Assembly: GCA_017656255.1 (NCBI GenBank)
Contig: JACDOE010000016.1
Location: 1-35,928, forward strand
Reading direction: 5' to 3'
From: Bacillaceae bacterium
GTDB taxonomy: Bacteria; Bacillota; Bacilli; JACDOE01
Length of the DNA stretch: 35,928 bases
Part shown: positions 22,705 through 31,938 of the stretch, one piece after another
Position numbering within the stretch: position 1 is the first letter of the stretch
Layout of the letters: each line of letters opens with the position of its first letter
Position numbers and translations under genes: made by a program
The notes under the pieces: generated by a model
Told to the model about the DNA's origin: nothing
Databases searched by the model: none
The model's input: only the letters and a program-made list of their open reading frames with translations

Positions 22705-25700
22705 TTATTCGGTAGAAACAGACGGGTCGGCCTGATTCTTAACCGGAATAATCATGATGAAGTGTTTTTCCGCCTCAGGGATTAAAGCTTCTACTTCAGC
22801 GGCTTTTTCATGCTGTCCGGTTGCTTTAAGTTCCTCGACATAACTGTTCAACAGTTCTTCGACATCTGCTTTGCCTTTTTCGTCCAGTTCATGCAGGGAG
22901 ACTTTGGCTGCTTTGGCAATCCGGCGTTCAATCGCCTGCTGATCCAGTCCCAGGTCAGGACGCAGTCTCTGATAGACGACGCCACCGGTCATACCGGAAC
23001 AGATCCACGGTCCGGGATCTCCCATCACCAGGGCACGGCCATTGGTCATATATTCAAAGGCGAATCCCTTGATGTTGGCTCTTGTTCCAATACCGCCCAG
23101 TTCGTCATGAACCGGTTCCTTGATTTCTCCACCGAAGATGACATCGGCTCCGGAGAGGCGAATTGCCGCACGGGCGTCCGCATCACCCTGTACGATGAAC
23201 AATCCTTTTTGAGCCCCGTAGCAGAACCCTTTACCGACGGAACCGTTGATCAGTTCCCCGTTAACATTCGGCGATTTCATGACAGTGACGCGTCCGCCGT
23301 AACTGGTTTTTCCGACGCCGTCCTGGGCTCCGCCGGTTACACGGATGTTGACGCCCTGTACGTTGAACGCCGCCAGTCCGTTACCCGGAATTGAGCCGTT
23401 TTCGAAAGAGAGGGAGACGGAAGGATGATTCACATAACTTCCATCCAGATACTTTTTAACTCTTTCACCGCTGTAACGGCTTCCCAGTACACGCTGGTCA
23501 CTGAGAACACCGCTGAAGTGTCGGTCAATCGGACGGCTGCTGGAATCATAATAGTCCGGCTCAACCTGTTCTTCGCCCCCGGCTGCCACCAGCACTTTGG
23601 AAGCCGCGGTAACGGTACTTTCTTCATCGCGGCGTACTGTAAACGGAGCCGGTTTCAGCAGATCGCTGAGATCAAGCTGCTCCAGGGCGCGCACCTGTTT
23701 CATCAAGTCGGAACGTCCCACCATATCCTGTGTCCGGGCAAATCCGAGCTGGGCAGTAATCCTGGCTACCTCTTTACCCATTTCAGAGTAGAAGGTTTTC
23801 AGCCCGCTCACGGCCTGGTCGAATTGACGGGGAACGAAACGACGCAGTCCTTTTTCCTGGGCTTCTTCCATGGATTCCATCTGGGTGGCGATCCCCACGT
23901 GGCAGGTGTCGAGGTGACAACCGCGGCAGGTCGTACAACCGACGGCAATCATGGAAATGGTTCCGAAACCGACACGGTTGGCCCCCAGCATGATCATTTT
24001 AACCACGTCGACGGCACTCTTGATTCCGCCGTCGGCCCAGATTTCGACTTTATCGCGCAGCCCCGCCTCGATCAGGGATCTGTGGGCTTCCTTGACCCCG
24101 ATTTCGACCGGAAGTCCGACGTGTTGAATGGCATGCACCCGTGCAGCACCGGTACCGCCGTCAAAACCACTCAAGGTGATGAAGTCGGCGCCTGCTTTGG
24201 CGATCCCGACAGCGATGGTTCCAATATTGGGAACCACCGGAACCTTAACACACACCTGGGCTTCGTGATTGGCCGTTTTGATCTCCGTAATAATCTGGGC
24301 CAGGTCCTCAATAGAGTAAATATCATGGTTGTTGGACGGTGAAATCAGATCCGTCCCGGTTGTGGCGTTACGGGCAGCCGCCACTTTTTCCGTTACCTTT
24401 GCGGCCGGCAAGTGTCCGCCTTCTCCAGGCTTGGCTCCCTGGCCGATTTTGATTTCTAGCAGATTGGAAGAGTTACAAAGTTCGGCGTTTACTCCGAAAC
24501 GACCGGAAGCGATTTGCTGCCCGCGGGTATTCGGATATTTGCCGAGCATATCTTTAATTTCGCCACCCTCACCGTTCAGGCTGATCATATTTAATTGATC
24601 GGCTGCTTCGGCATAGGCACGGAACGCCACTTCATTCTGTGATCCGAAGGACATGGAACTGATCAGGAACGGCAGGGAATGTTTGCCCACGCCGACGTCG
24701 ACCTGTTCAGGATCAACGGGTTCACCTTCGGCAGCATCAAAGTCAATGTCTGCGGCATGGCGGATGGCAATCGGGTTGCTTTCTTCCTGTTCAGCCAGCT
24801 TCTCCGCATAGGCGGAATAAGGTTGCTTTCCGCTGGCGACTTCACCGATCGCTTTCCAGATCCGCGGCCAGATATGGAACAGGCGTGCCGGACGAGCTTT
24901 GGCATCCGGATTGTTGAAATCTTCATGACGCTGTTTACTGTCTGCTTCCAGCTTGCTCCAGGATGTGCCGGCCTTGTCTGAACCGCAGAAATTGACGATG
25001 TCCAGTACTTCCGCCACTTCACTGTGCAGACCGATGGAAGAGAACAGGCGGGCATATCCGCGCAGTTCATGAATACCGATTGTAGAAATGACTTTTTCAA
25101 GTCCTTTATTCAGCGCCTGAAACAGGTTTTCTGCTGACGTGCTGCCATCTTTGTTGCAGGCAGTGGCAAACAGCAGGTAAGGATCAACGGCGTCTGCTCC
25201 GAGTCCGATGATGGTTGCCAGGTCATGCAGGCTGCGGATGGAAGCGGAACGCAGAATCAGGCTGGTTCTGCGACGCAGATTGGCATTTCCTTTATCTGAT
25301 GCCTGTTTCAATGCTTTATCAATCTTGGACACGACCAGGTGCGGATCTATCCAGTAATGGTTAAACTGATTGGTCTTTCCGTCATCAAGAAGCAGGATCT
25401 GGGCGCCGTTATTGACAGCTTCAATCGCTTCCTGTGCAAGACGGTCCAGCGCTTCCGGCATGGATTCTCCATCATTAAAATGGGTGGAGATGGCAACCAC
25501 GCCGTTTTCCTTCTGGCCGAAATATTCCAGAATCTGTTCAAGCGTCAGGGTTCCCAGCTTGTGAGCTGTATCCTGAAGCAGTTCTCCTTCCATCAAAAGA
25601 GGAGAAGGAAGTTCAACAGCCGCTACATGGTCGGCGTTTTTATCATAAAGGGCCGGACGTCCGCCAATAATCATGCGGGTGGAGAAATGCTCCATTTCCC

Positions 25701-27237
25701 TTTCACGGTCAATTGCCGGGTTGGTGACGACGGCGACACTCTCTTTCAAATAATCAGCAATGTTCTGACGCTGGTCGGTCAGAGCTGCCAGCGGAGCGTC
25801 ATGCCCCAGGGAACGAATCGGTTCAGCCCCATTGCTTGCCATTTGTTCAGCCAGTTGTACCTGTTCTCTTTCCCAGCCGAAAGCGGCATACGTTTCGTTG
25901 TTGACGTCGGTAAAGTCCACAAACGGTGCTTTGGCCGCAGGGATGTCGGCGAAAGAAGACAACTGGTTGCGATAACCTTCAAAGTTTGCCTTTTGACGTG
26001 CGCGATTAAGCACTACATCCTGCAGTTCGTGATGGTACAGGACTTCAACGTCACGGTCCTCATGCAGGCGAACGCCCACTTTTTCACCGGGTGCAAGCGG
26101 CTTCGGTTCCATAATCATTTCTGATACCGGAATCACACCCTGCTCGGAAGAGAAAAAGTAGGATGTGCTGTTATCAAACATCCAGAGCGGACGCAAACCG
26201 AGGGCATCCACGCTGAAAACACACTCGTCCTTGTAACGGGAGACGATTCCGGCCGGACCCTGTGCAAAATGTCCCCAGGTCTGGCGGTAATAGACGTACA
26301 GATCCTGAAGTTCATCGCGCAGGTTTTTGATTTCATGAATGATCGGCGGGAATACCAGTTCCATCGCCTCGAATAAGGTCATATCATAACGGTGAATCAG
26401 GGTTTCAACCGTTCTGTTCATATTTTGAGAGTCACTGCCGTCCTCGACGAGAGGGACACCCAGCATCTCCGCTTCATCTTCCAGTTTGCGAATGGTGTTG
26501 ATCTCCCCGTTATGTCCCAAAAGGGAGAACGGCTGTACCCTGAAAAAGTTGGACAGGGTGTTGGTGGAGTAACGGTTGTGTCCGATTGTTACAATGGACC
26601 CGAACTCCGGCTTGTTGATGTCCTGGAAGTATTTGGGCAAAATGTTGGCAGCGCCCATCACTTTATAAGACACCGTATGATTGCTTAAAGATGCGACATG
26701 GACATAGTGTTTGGCTTCAATTTCAACATGAAGTTCAAACAGATGTTTCTCAATGTCGAATTCCTTACCGGTCTGACAGGCCACCTGCCAGAATACCGGT
26801 TCGTCAGCACGACCGTTTTTGCCAAGCACGTCACTGTTGACGGCGTCGGTCTGTTCCAAAAGGATATTGACATCATGTTCAGCAAACTGCTTGCGAATGT
26901 CATCCATTACTTGATCGACATCGTGACCCTGTCTCGGTACGAAAATATGAGCAACGGCAAAACGAGGGTCGTAGGCAGTACCGGAATCCAGCCCGGCATC
27001 AGCCAGTTTCTGTGCCCAGAGTTTTCGCGGAATGTCCACCAGAATTCCGCAGCCATCCCCTTCACCGTCGATAAATCCGGAACGGTGTTCCATTTTGATC
27101 AAGGCATCAATGGTTTGAAAAACATTGTCACGGGAAGGTTTTCCGTTTTTCTCTATCACACAGATAATGCCACAACTGTCGTGTTCTTCGGTCAGTCGGT
27201 TTTTCAACTGATCCGTCTCAATATGGTTTCTTCTCAT
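22705..27237 (-). CDS. gltB: Glutamate synthase, large subunit type
   Basis: A 1510-residue GOGAT protein. The N-terminal amidotransferase domain has its nucleophile at Cys22 (EEHDSCGII) after a 21-residue propeptide. A central domain follows, then the FMN/iron-sulfur synthase domain with the 3Fe-4S cluster cysteines in GCTTCRGCHLDTCHVG and the flavin region NIGTIAVGIAKAGADFITLSG. A C-terminal beta-helix (GXG-type) domain ends it. It makes glutamate from glutamine and 2-oxoglutarate. The small subunit gene gltD and the regulator gene gltC are not next to it, so the electron donor (NADPH with a distant GltD, or ferredoxin) is open. The start ATG at 27237 has an unusual leader with a hairpin. 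Confidence 0.92.
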   Translation of the reverse strand: MRRNHIETDQLKNRLTEEHDSCGIICVIEKNGKPSRDNVFQTIDALIKMEHRSGFIDGEGDGCGILVDIPRKLWAQKLADAGLDSGTAYDPRFAVAHIFVPRQGHDVDQVMDDIRKQFAEHDVNILLEQTDAVNSDVLGKNGRADEPVFWQVACQTGKEFDIEKHLFELHVEIEAKHYVHVASLSNHTVSYKVMGAANILPKYFQDINKPEFGSIVTIGHNRYSTNTLSNFFRVQPFSLLGHNGEINTIRKLEDEAEMLGVPLVEDGSDSQNMNRTVETLIHRYDMTLFEAMELVFPPIIHEIKNLRDELQDLYVYYRQTWGHFAQGPAGIVSRYKDECVFSVDALGLRPLWMFDNSTSYFFSSEQGVIPVSEMIMEPKPLAPGEKVGVRLHEDRDVEVLYHHELQDVVLNRARQKANFEGYRNQLSSFADIPAAKAPFVDFTDVNNETYAAFGWEREQVQLAEQMASNGAEPIRSLGHDAPLAALTDQRQNIADYLKESVAVVTNPAIDREREMEHFSTRMIIGGRPALYDKNADHVAAVELPSPLLMEGELLQDTAHKLGTLTLEQILEYFGQKENGVVAISTHFNDGESMPEALDRLAQEAIEAVNNGAQILLLDDGKTNQFNHYWIDPHLVVSKIDKALKQASDKGNANLRRRTSLILRSASIRSLHDLATIIGLGADAVDPYLLFATACNKDGSTSAENLFQALNKGLEKVISTIGIHELRGYARLFSSIGLHSEVAEVLDIVNFCGSDKAGTSWSKLEADSKQRHEDFNNPDAKARPARLFHIWPRIWKAIGEVASGKQPYSAYAEKLAEQEESNPIAIRHAADIDFDAAEGEPVDPEQVDVGVGKHSLPFLISSMSFGSQNEVAFRAYAEAADQLNMISLNGEGGEIKDMLGKYPNTRGQQIASGRFGVNAELCNSSNLLEIKIGQGAKPGEGGHLPAAKVTEKVAAARNATTGTDLISPSNNHDIYSIEDLAQIITEIKTANHEAQVCVKVPVVPNIGTIAVGIAKAGADFITLSGFDGGTGAARVHAIQHVGLPVEIGVKEAHRSLIEAGLRDKVEIWADGGIKSAVDVVKMIMLGANRVGFGTISMIAVGCTTCRGCHLDTCHVGIATQMESMEEAQEKGLRRFVPRQFDQAVSGLKTFYSEMGKEVARITAQLGFARTQDMVGRSDLMKQVRALEQLDLSDLLKPAPFTVRRDEESTVTAASKVLVAAGGEEQVEPDYYDSSSRPIDRHFSGVLSDQRVLGSRYSGERVKKYLDGSYVNHPSVSLSFENGSIPGNGLAAFNVQGVNIRVTGGAQDGVGKTSYGGRVTVMKSPNVNGELINGSVGKGFCYGAQKGLFIVQGDADARAAIRLSGADVIFGGEIKEPVHDELGGIGTRANIKGFAFEYMTNGRALVMGDPGPWICSGMTGGVVYQRLRPDLGLDQQAIERRIAKAAKVSLHELDEKGKADVEELLNSYVEELKATGQHEKAAEVEALIPEAEKHFIMIIPVKNQADPSVSTE

Positions 27238-27243
27238 TCTCCT

Positions 27244-27273
27244 GGTCAGTTATTGCCTGACCGTCACCTCCTT
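27244..27273 (-). promoter_or_regulatory. gltB leader: hairpin between Shine-Dalgarno and start codon
   Basis: On the minus strand AAGGAGG (27273-27267), a near-ideal ribosome site, is followed by GGTCAG and CTGACC, a perfect six-bp stem around GCAATAA (27262-27244), then AGGAGA and the ATG at 27237. Without folding the spacing from AAGGAGG is too long; with the hairpin looped out it is about ten bases. AGGAGA alone is too close. Translation may thus depend on this hairpin. Confidence 0.55.
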
Positions 27274-27586
27274 GTCACTCTCAATCAATGTTTATATATT
27301 TATATAAATTTATCATTGTTTAAAATTTGGTATGTATTTTGAACATTCTGTACAAAAATAGAAGGAATCAAAACAGGCGTGGGATACAAACTGTTATACA
27401 AAACTGGAGGATTCTGTTACAGTGTGTACGGACCAAAAGTCAGAAGTGATTCAAATCACAGGGACTCCAAGCATGATTCAGGGATATGAGAATCATAAAA
27501 TGATACAGTGCATCAGCATACAAAGTACTTATAGAATATCATGAATGAAAAACAAAAACAAGGGAAAATTGTATCCTGTATTCAAT

Positions 27587-27600
27587 TGAAAGCGTTTTAA
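27587..27600. promoter_or_regulatory. Candidate cre (CcpA) site
   Basis: TGAAAGCGTTTTAA matches the cre consensus except for the final CA. It lies about 350 bases upstream of the gltB start and 150 bases beyond the hemL end. The interval 27238-27745 otherwise holds AT-rich control sequence and no gene that I can support. Confidence 0.45.
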
Positions 27601-27674
27601 AATAAAATTTTTTATTTTCTTTACCTTTAAAAATGCTGATTTTATCAAGGGATATCATTTTTCGATATGAAACA

Positions 27675-27702
27675 ACAAAAAAACGAGAGGGAGTCCCTCT
27701 CA
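27675..27702 (-). terminator. Terminator after hemL
   Basis: GAGAGGGA and TCCCTCTC form a tight hairpin (single base loop as drawn, in practice a slightly larger loop), followed on the minus strand by GTTTTTTTGTTG. Confidence 0.8.
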
Positions 27703-27745
27703 TGATCACATAGAATAAATATGAATTATAATGTATATATATTTA

Positions 27746-29038
27746 TTATTGTTTCATTTGTGCAAAACTTTTGCCGACAGCCTCAATCGTTTTATCGATA
27801 TCAGCTTCCGTATGGGCAAGGGTGATAAACCAGGCTTCGTATTTCGATGGTGCCAGGCAGATTCCCTGATTTAACATGTGGTGAAAAAACGTGGCGAATT
27901 TCTCGCCGTCCGTTTTCTGTACATCTTCATAATTTGAGATCGGCGAATCGGTAAAATATACAGTTAAGGCACCTTTCAGACGATGGATGTGTATGTTTTG
28001 GCTGTGTCGATCAGCCTGATCGCGAATCCCGATTTCGAGGCGTTGTCCCAGGCGATCCAGTCGTTCGTAAACACCGGGTTCTTTTAATACTTCCAGACAG
28101 GCAATGCCGGCGCGAATGGACGCCGGGTTTCCGGCCATGGTACCGGCCTGATAGGCAGGCCCAAGAGGCGCAACCTGTTCCATAATCTCGGCCCGGCCTC
28201 CATAGGCGCCGATTGGCAAACCGCCTCCGATGATTTTTCCGAGCGCCGTGATATCCGGTTCCAGACCGAGGAGTTGCTGGGCGGCTCCGTAATGAAACCG
28301 GAATCCGGTAATCACTTCATCGTAGATGATTAGTGCGCCATTTTGTCGGGCGATCGTGTGCACCTCTTCCAGAAAACCGGGCACAGGCTCAACAATACCA
28401 AAGTTTCCGACGATCGGTTCCACCAGCACAGCAGCGACTTCATCTCCCCATTTTTGCATCGCTTCCCGAAATGTTTCTACATTATTATAAGGGACCGTAA
28501 TCACTTCCTGTGCGATGCTTTCCGGAATCCCGGCGCTATCCGGTATGCCCAGGGTAGAAGGGCCGGACCCGGCAGCCACCAGAACCAGATCGGAATGACC
28601 GTGGTAACATCCGGAGAATTTAATGATTTTATTTCTTCCGGTATAAGCCCGTGCCACCCGGATTGTCGTCATCACTGCTTCGGTACCGGAATTGACGAAT
28701 CTGACTTTTTCCATGGAAGGAATAGCTTCCTGCAACATCCGTGCAAATTTGATTTCCCACTCAGTGGGCGTGCCATAAAGCGTTCCGTCCGCAGCCGCTT
28801 CCTGGATCGCCCGGGTGACATGAGGATGAGCATGTCCGGTTATAATCGGGCCGTATGCTGCCAGATAATCAATATATTGATTGCCGTCCACGTCCCAGAA
28901 ATACGCACCTTCCGCTTTTTTCATAAAAACGGGTGCACCGCCTCCCACCGCTTTAAAGGAGCGGGAGGGGCTGTTGACGCCGCCGACGATACAATCTAGC
29001 GCTTCTTTATATAAGATTTCTGAACGTTTTCTTTCCAT
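27746..29038 (-). CDS. hemL: Glutamate-1-semialdehyde 2,1-aminomutase (HemL/GsaB)
   Basis: A 430-residue PLP-dependent aminomutase that turns glutamate-1-semialdehyde into 5-aminolevulinate for haem synthesis. It shows the family pattern: [12 protein letters not shown] near the N-terminus, [19 protein letters not shown] with the PLP phosphate contact, [10 protein letters not shown] with the Asp that pairs with the PLP nitrogen, [17 protein letters not shown] with the Schiff-base Lys (about residue 268), and [13 protein letters not shown]. The ATG at 29038 follows GGGAGGTCTC. The position matches gsaB of B. subtilis beside ygaF and perR, a second copy separate from the main hem operon in that organism. 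It ends with a terminator. Confidence 0.95.
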   Translation of the reverse strand: MERKRSEILYKEALDCIVGGVNSPSRSFKAVGGGAPVFMKKAEGAYFWDVDGNQYIDYLAAYGPIITGHAHPHVTRAIQEAAADGTLYGTPTEWEIKFARMLQEAIPSMEKVRFVNSGTEAVMTTIRVARAYTGRNKIIKFSGCYHGHSDLVLVAAGSGPSTLGIPDSAGIPESIAQEVITVPYNNVETFREAMQKWGDEVAAVLVEPIVGNFGIVEPVPGFLEEVHTIARQNGALIIYDEVITGFRFHYGAAQQLLGLEPDITALGKIIGGGLPIGAYGGRAEIMEQVAPLGPAYQAGTMAGNPASIRAGIACLEVLKEPGVYERLDRLGQRLEIGIRDQADRHSQNIHIHRLKGALTVYFTDSPISNYEDVQKTDGEKFATFFHHMLNQGICLAPSKYEAWFITLAHTEADIDKTIEAVGKSFAQMKQ

Positions 29039-29168
29039 TAATGAGACCTCCCGAATCGAGCATGTATTCTCATTTTAACAAGAGTCTCCCGCCGCATAAA
29101 AGCATTTTTTATCTAATCGGCTTATGCCGCTAAAATACCGGATTGACAGCTCGCTGACCGCTGTTTAT

Positions 29169-29198
29169 TTGTTAAATGAGGGACAAAACGGGTAAAAT
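29169..29198 (+). promoter_or_regulatory. Promoter of the bcp gene
   Basis: TTGTTA (29169-29174) and TAAAAT (29193-29198) with 18 bases between. No full PerR box is seen here. Confidence 0.5.
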
Positions 29199-29240
29199 AG
29201 AAGAGGAATTGACATACATAAAGAAAAGGAGGTAGCCGTC

Positions 29241-29711
29241 ATGGCAGAATTGACCGGACAGAAAGCGCCCGATTTTACATTGCCGGGCAGCAATGGGGAA
29301 GATGTTTCACTTTCCGATTTCCGCGGTAAAAACGTTGTGTTGTATTTTTACCCCAAAGATCTGACACCTGGCTGAACCAATGAAGCCCTTGATTTCAAGG
29401 AACGTCTTCAAGTTTTTGAAGACCTCAATACCGTCATTGTTGGTGTCAGTCCGGATGAGATGAAACGGCATGAAAAATTTATTGCCAAATATGAACTGCC
29501 GTTTTTGCTATTAAGTGATACGGAACACGAAGTGGCAGAAAAGTACGGGGTATGGAAACTGAAGAAGAATTTTGGAAAAGAATACTACGGCATTGAAAGG
29601 TCCACTTTTGTGATTGATGCAGAGGGCAACATTGCAAAAGAATGGAGAAAAGTGAAGGTAAAAGGTCACGCCGAAGAAGTCCTGCAATTTGTGAAAGAAA
29701 ATCTGGCGTGA
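29241..29711 (+). CDS. bcp: Selenocysteine-containing thiol peroxidase (Bcp/YgaF, PrxQ)
   Basis: A 156-residue bacterioferritin comigratory protein-type peroxiredoxin whose reading frame is interrupted only by TGA at codon 45 (29373-29375). Before it come [12 protein letters not shown] and [14 protein letters not shown]; after it [17 protein letters not shown] through the whole normal C-terminal half. In the family TPG is followed by the peroxidatic Cys, so the TGA replaces exactly that residue, which points to selenocysteine. The resolving Cys five residues on is Leu here, giving a 1-Sec enzyme that would need another thiol. The real stop is also TGA. The start follows AAAGGAGG. A Cys-to-stop mutation or a sequencing error is the alternative but would have to hit this codon by chance. 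Confidence 0.88.
29387..29423 (+). other. Candidate bacterial SECIS hairpins
   Basis: Two overlapping-region hairpins follow the TGA. Near: CCTT and AAGG (29387-29400) around GATTTC, whose loop starts with G 15 bases after the TGA; it can extend with GAAG/CTTC. Far: GTCTTCAA (29404-29411) and TTGAAGAC (29416-29423) form a perfect eight-bp stem with the four-base loop GTTT, 36 bases after the TGA. Published bacterial SECIS rules ask for a G in the first two loop bases and a spacing of about 16-37; the far hairpin fits well, the near one is borderline. Confidence 0.55.
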
Positions 29712-29736
29712 TGGTGGATGAGAGGATGGTTTTTTC

Positions 29737-29766
29737 TGGAGCACCTTTGGGGGGTGCTCTTTTATT
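29737..29766 (+). terminator. Terminator after bcp
   Basis: GAGCACC and GGTGCTC pair around TTTGGGG, followed by TTTTATT. Confidence 0.75.
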
Positions 29767-29919
29767 GTTGGGAGAATTCTATTGGGTGCAGGATACTTCT
29801 GAAAAGAAAAGGACACCTGGTTCATGTTACAATGTTGATTGGACGATCCGGAAACCAGATTCAAACGTGATCTATTTCCGAGGAAATAAAATGAATTTCG
29901 ACAAAGGGAGAGGGTTATC

Positions 29920-30867
29920 GTGCATATCGTATCATCTGCCAAATTGAGTGAGCGGCATCAGCGTGCTCTGACAGAAGCGTATCCCGATCATCAGTTTTCA
30001 TTTTTTGAAAGTATGGAGCAGGCAGAACCGGTTCTGCCCGAAGCCGAAGTACTGATTACATATGGCGAAGACCTGGACGATATGATCATAGAAAAATGTA
30101 ATCGTTTGAAATGGATTCAGGTGATCAGTGCCGGCATTGATAAGATGCCGATGCAGGCGATTGAGAAAAAGGGCATCCTGGTTACGAATGCCAGGGGTAT
30201 TCACAGGATCCCAATGGCTGAATATACCATCGGTGTGATGTTGCAGGTGGCCAGAAAAATGAATCTGTTCTACGATCACCAGAAACAGGGGGAATGGGAC
30301 CGTTCCATTCGAGTTGAAGAATTGTATGGCAAAACCGTCGGCATCCTGGGAACCGGAGCGATCGGACAGGAAATTGCAAGAAGAGCGCAGTGCTTCGGGA
30401 TGAAAACCCTGGGCCTGAGCCGCAGCGGTAAACCGGTGGATGGTTTTGACGAAGTGGTGACAAATGATCAACTGTATCAACTCCTTCCCCGCTGCGACTA
30501 TGTGGTGTGTATCGTTCCGTTAACCCCGGAAACTCAAAACTGGATCGGAGAAGAGGCCTTTAAACACATGAAAGAAACGGCTATCTTCATTAATATTGCA
30601 CGGGGCGCTGTCGTGGATGAACCAGCGTTAATTCAGGCGATTGAAAATGGAGAAATTCGGTTCGCTGTTCTTGATGTGATGTCAGAAGAGCCACTTCCCG
30701 CCTCTTCTCCTCTCTGGAAAATGGAAAATGTGATTCTGACCCCTCATGTATCGGGTCGCTCGCCGATGTATATCCAGCGAGCACTCGACATTTTCCGTGA
30801 AAATCTGGAGGTTTATCCGGATCGCCAACGGATGGTCAATGTGATTCCTGAAGGAAAAGGCTATTGA
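29920..30867 (+). CDS. D-2-hydroxyacid dehydrogenase (NAD(P)-dependent)
   Basis: A 315-residue member of the D-isomer 2-hydroxyacid dehydrogenase family. The GTG start at 29920 follows AAAGGGAGAGGG. The NAD-binding fold has KTVGILGTGAIGQEIARRA (Gly-x-Gly-x-x-Gly). Catalytic residues are the Arg in INIARGAVVDE, a Glu in LDVMSEEPLP and the His in LTPHVSG. The N-terminal substrate lobe has the ISAGIDKMP and NARGIHRIPMAEY marks. It reduces a 2-keto acid such as hydroxypyruvate or glyoxylate, or acts in reverse; the substrate cannot be read from the sequence. It is inserted between bcp and perR relative to B. subtilis. Confidence 0.88.
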   Translation: MHIVSSAKLSERHQRALTEAYPDHQFSFFESMEQAEPVLPEAEVLITYGEDLDDMIIEKCNRLKWIQVISAGIDKMPMQAIEKKGILVTNARGIHRIPMAEYTIGVMLQVARKMNLFYDHQKQGEWDRSIRVEELYGKTVGILGTGAIGQEIARRAQCFGMKTLGLSRSGKPVDGFDEVVTNDQLYQLLPRCDYVVCIVPLTPETQNWIGEEAFKHMKETAIFINIARGAVVDEPALIQAIENGEIRFAVLDVMSEEPLPASSPLWKMENVILTPHVSGRSPMYIQRALDIFRENLEVYPDRQRMVNVIPEGKGY

Positions 30868-30873
30868 CCGATT

Positions 30874-31776
30874 CTATGGCAAAAATCGCTTGATCCCCTG
30901 CACAAAAGGGATTGGATCGATTTCAAAATCTTGATATAGGCGCTCGCCGTCACGACACACATTGCCCTCCAGCAGCATGGTTAACTGGTTTGAAGTAATC
31001 GGGAAGAAGGCGAAACCCTCCAGGGCTTGAATCATGGGCTTCATTAGCCACAACGGCTGGTGAAGCTTTCGGACCCTGGTATGAATCACTTCACCGATCT
31101 TATCCAGCATATCGTTATAACTGAGTACATCAGGACCCCCCACTTCATATAAGGAAGAGGGGGATTGAGGGTGTTCAAGCGCCTGTTCAAACACACGGCA
31201 TACTGTTTCAAGCGCAACAGGCTGTAACTTGTACTCACCATCTCCGATTACAGGCGTCACCGGAAGTCTGGCTAACCCGGCCAGCATATTGATAAATTCA
31301 TCATCCGGTCCGTAAATAACGGAAGGTTGGAAAATAACATGTGGGATGCCACTCTGCATGACAATCTGTTCCGCTTCATATTTGGAACGGTGATAAGCAC
31401 TGGTGGCGTTAGGTCTTGCGCCCAGCGCGCTCATATGGACAAATCGTTTGATACCGTTTTCTCTGGCGGCATTAACCATGTGACGGGTCCCTTCGATATG
31501 GATTTTATCAAAGGTAATCCCTTTACGGGGAAACTCGCGGATGATCCCGACCAGGTGAATGACAGCATCTGCGTCCTGAATGCCTTCTGCAAGTTTTTGA
31601 GGATCATGCAAATCACCTTCGACGATGGCAACGCGGGATTGAGTATAATCCGGGATATCCAATTTGTGACGTGAACCTGGCCGAACCAGGCAGCGGAGAT
31701 GATGCCCTTTTCCCAGAAGGTACCGGACCATGGCACGGCCGACGAAGCCGGTGCCACCGGTGATAAATATGTTCAT
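30874..31776 (-). CDS. NDUFA9-like NAD(P)-binding atypical SDR
   Basis: A 300-residue atypical short-chain dehydrogenase of the NDUFA9/NmrA-like type. Gly motif ITGGTGFVGRAMVRYLL at the N-terminus, DLHDPQKLAEGIQDADAVIHLVG with the cofactor strand, and YHRSKYEAEQIV with the Tyr-x-x-x-Lys pair. Relatives bind NAD(P)H and often act in quinone or complex I assembly or as reductases. The ATG at 31776 follows AAAAGGAGGAATGGACA. It diverges from perR and converges with the dehydrogenase gene, ending seven bases from it. Substrate unknown. Confidence 0.82.
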   Translation of the reverse strand: MNIFITGGTGFVGRAMVRYLLGKGHHLRCLVRPGSRHKLDIPDYTQSRVAIVEGDLHDPQKLAEGIQDADAVIHLVGIIREFPRKGITFDKIHIEGTRHMVNAARENGIKRFVHMSALGARPNATSAYHRSKYEAEQIVMQSGIPHVIFQPSVIYGPDDEFINMLAGLARLPVTPVIGDGEYKLQPVALETVCRVFEQALEHPQSPSSLYEVGGPDVLSYNDMLDKIGEVIHTRVRKLHQPLWLMKPMIQALEGFAFFPITSNQLTMLLEGNVCRDGERLYQDFEIDPIPFVQGIKRFLP

Positions 31777-31938
31777 TGTCCATTCCTCCTTTTACCATCT
31801 ATTATAGTAAAAACAGGATACGGAATAAAAATAGGAACATCTGCCCATCGGTTCTCATAAGATATCGATGAAGTCACTTCTCCTGCATCGCATCTCTTCC
31901 CGGTATATTTGACAAATCAAGGGCAGAACACGTACACT

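Noticed and set aside
23425-24342. 305-codon open frame antisense to gltB, and several others along gltB
   Set aside because: Shadow frames of the glutamate synthase gene; no start signal and no recognisable domain.
27722-27740. PerR-box-like AT stretch TTATAAT downstream of hemL
   Set aside because: Only one half matches and it lies after the hemL stop codon, not in a promoter.
29373-29375. TGA read as tryptophan (alternative genetic code)
   Set aside because: Other genes in the window, including this one, end in TGA with intact family C-termini, so TGA is a normal stop here.
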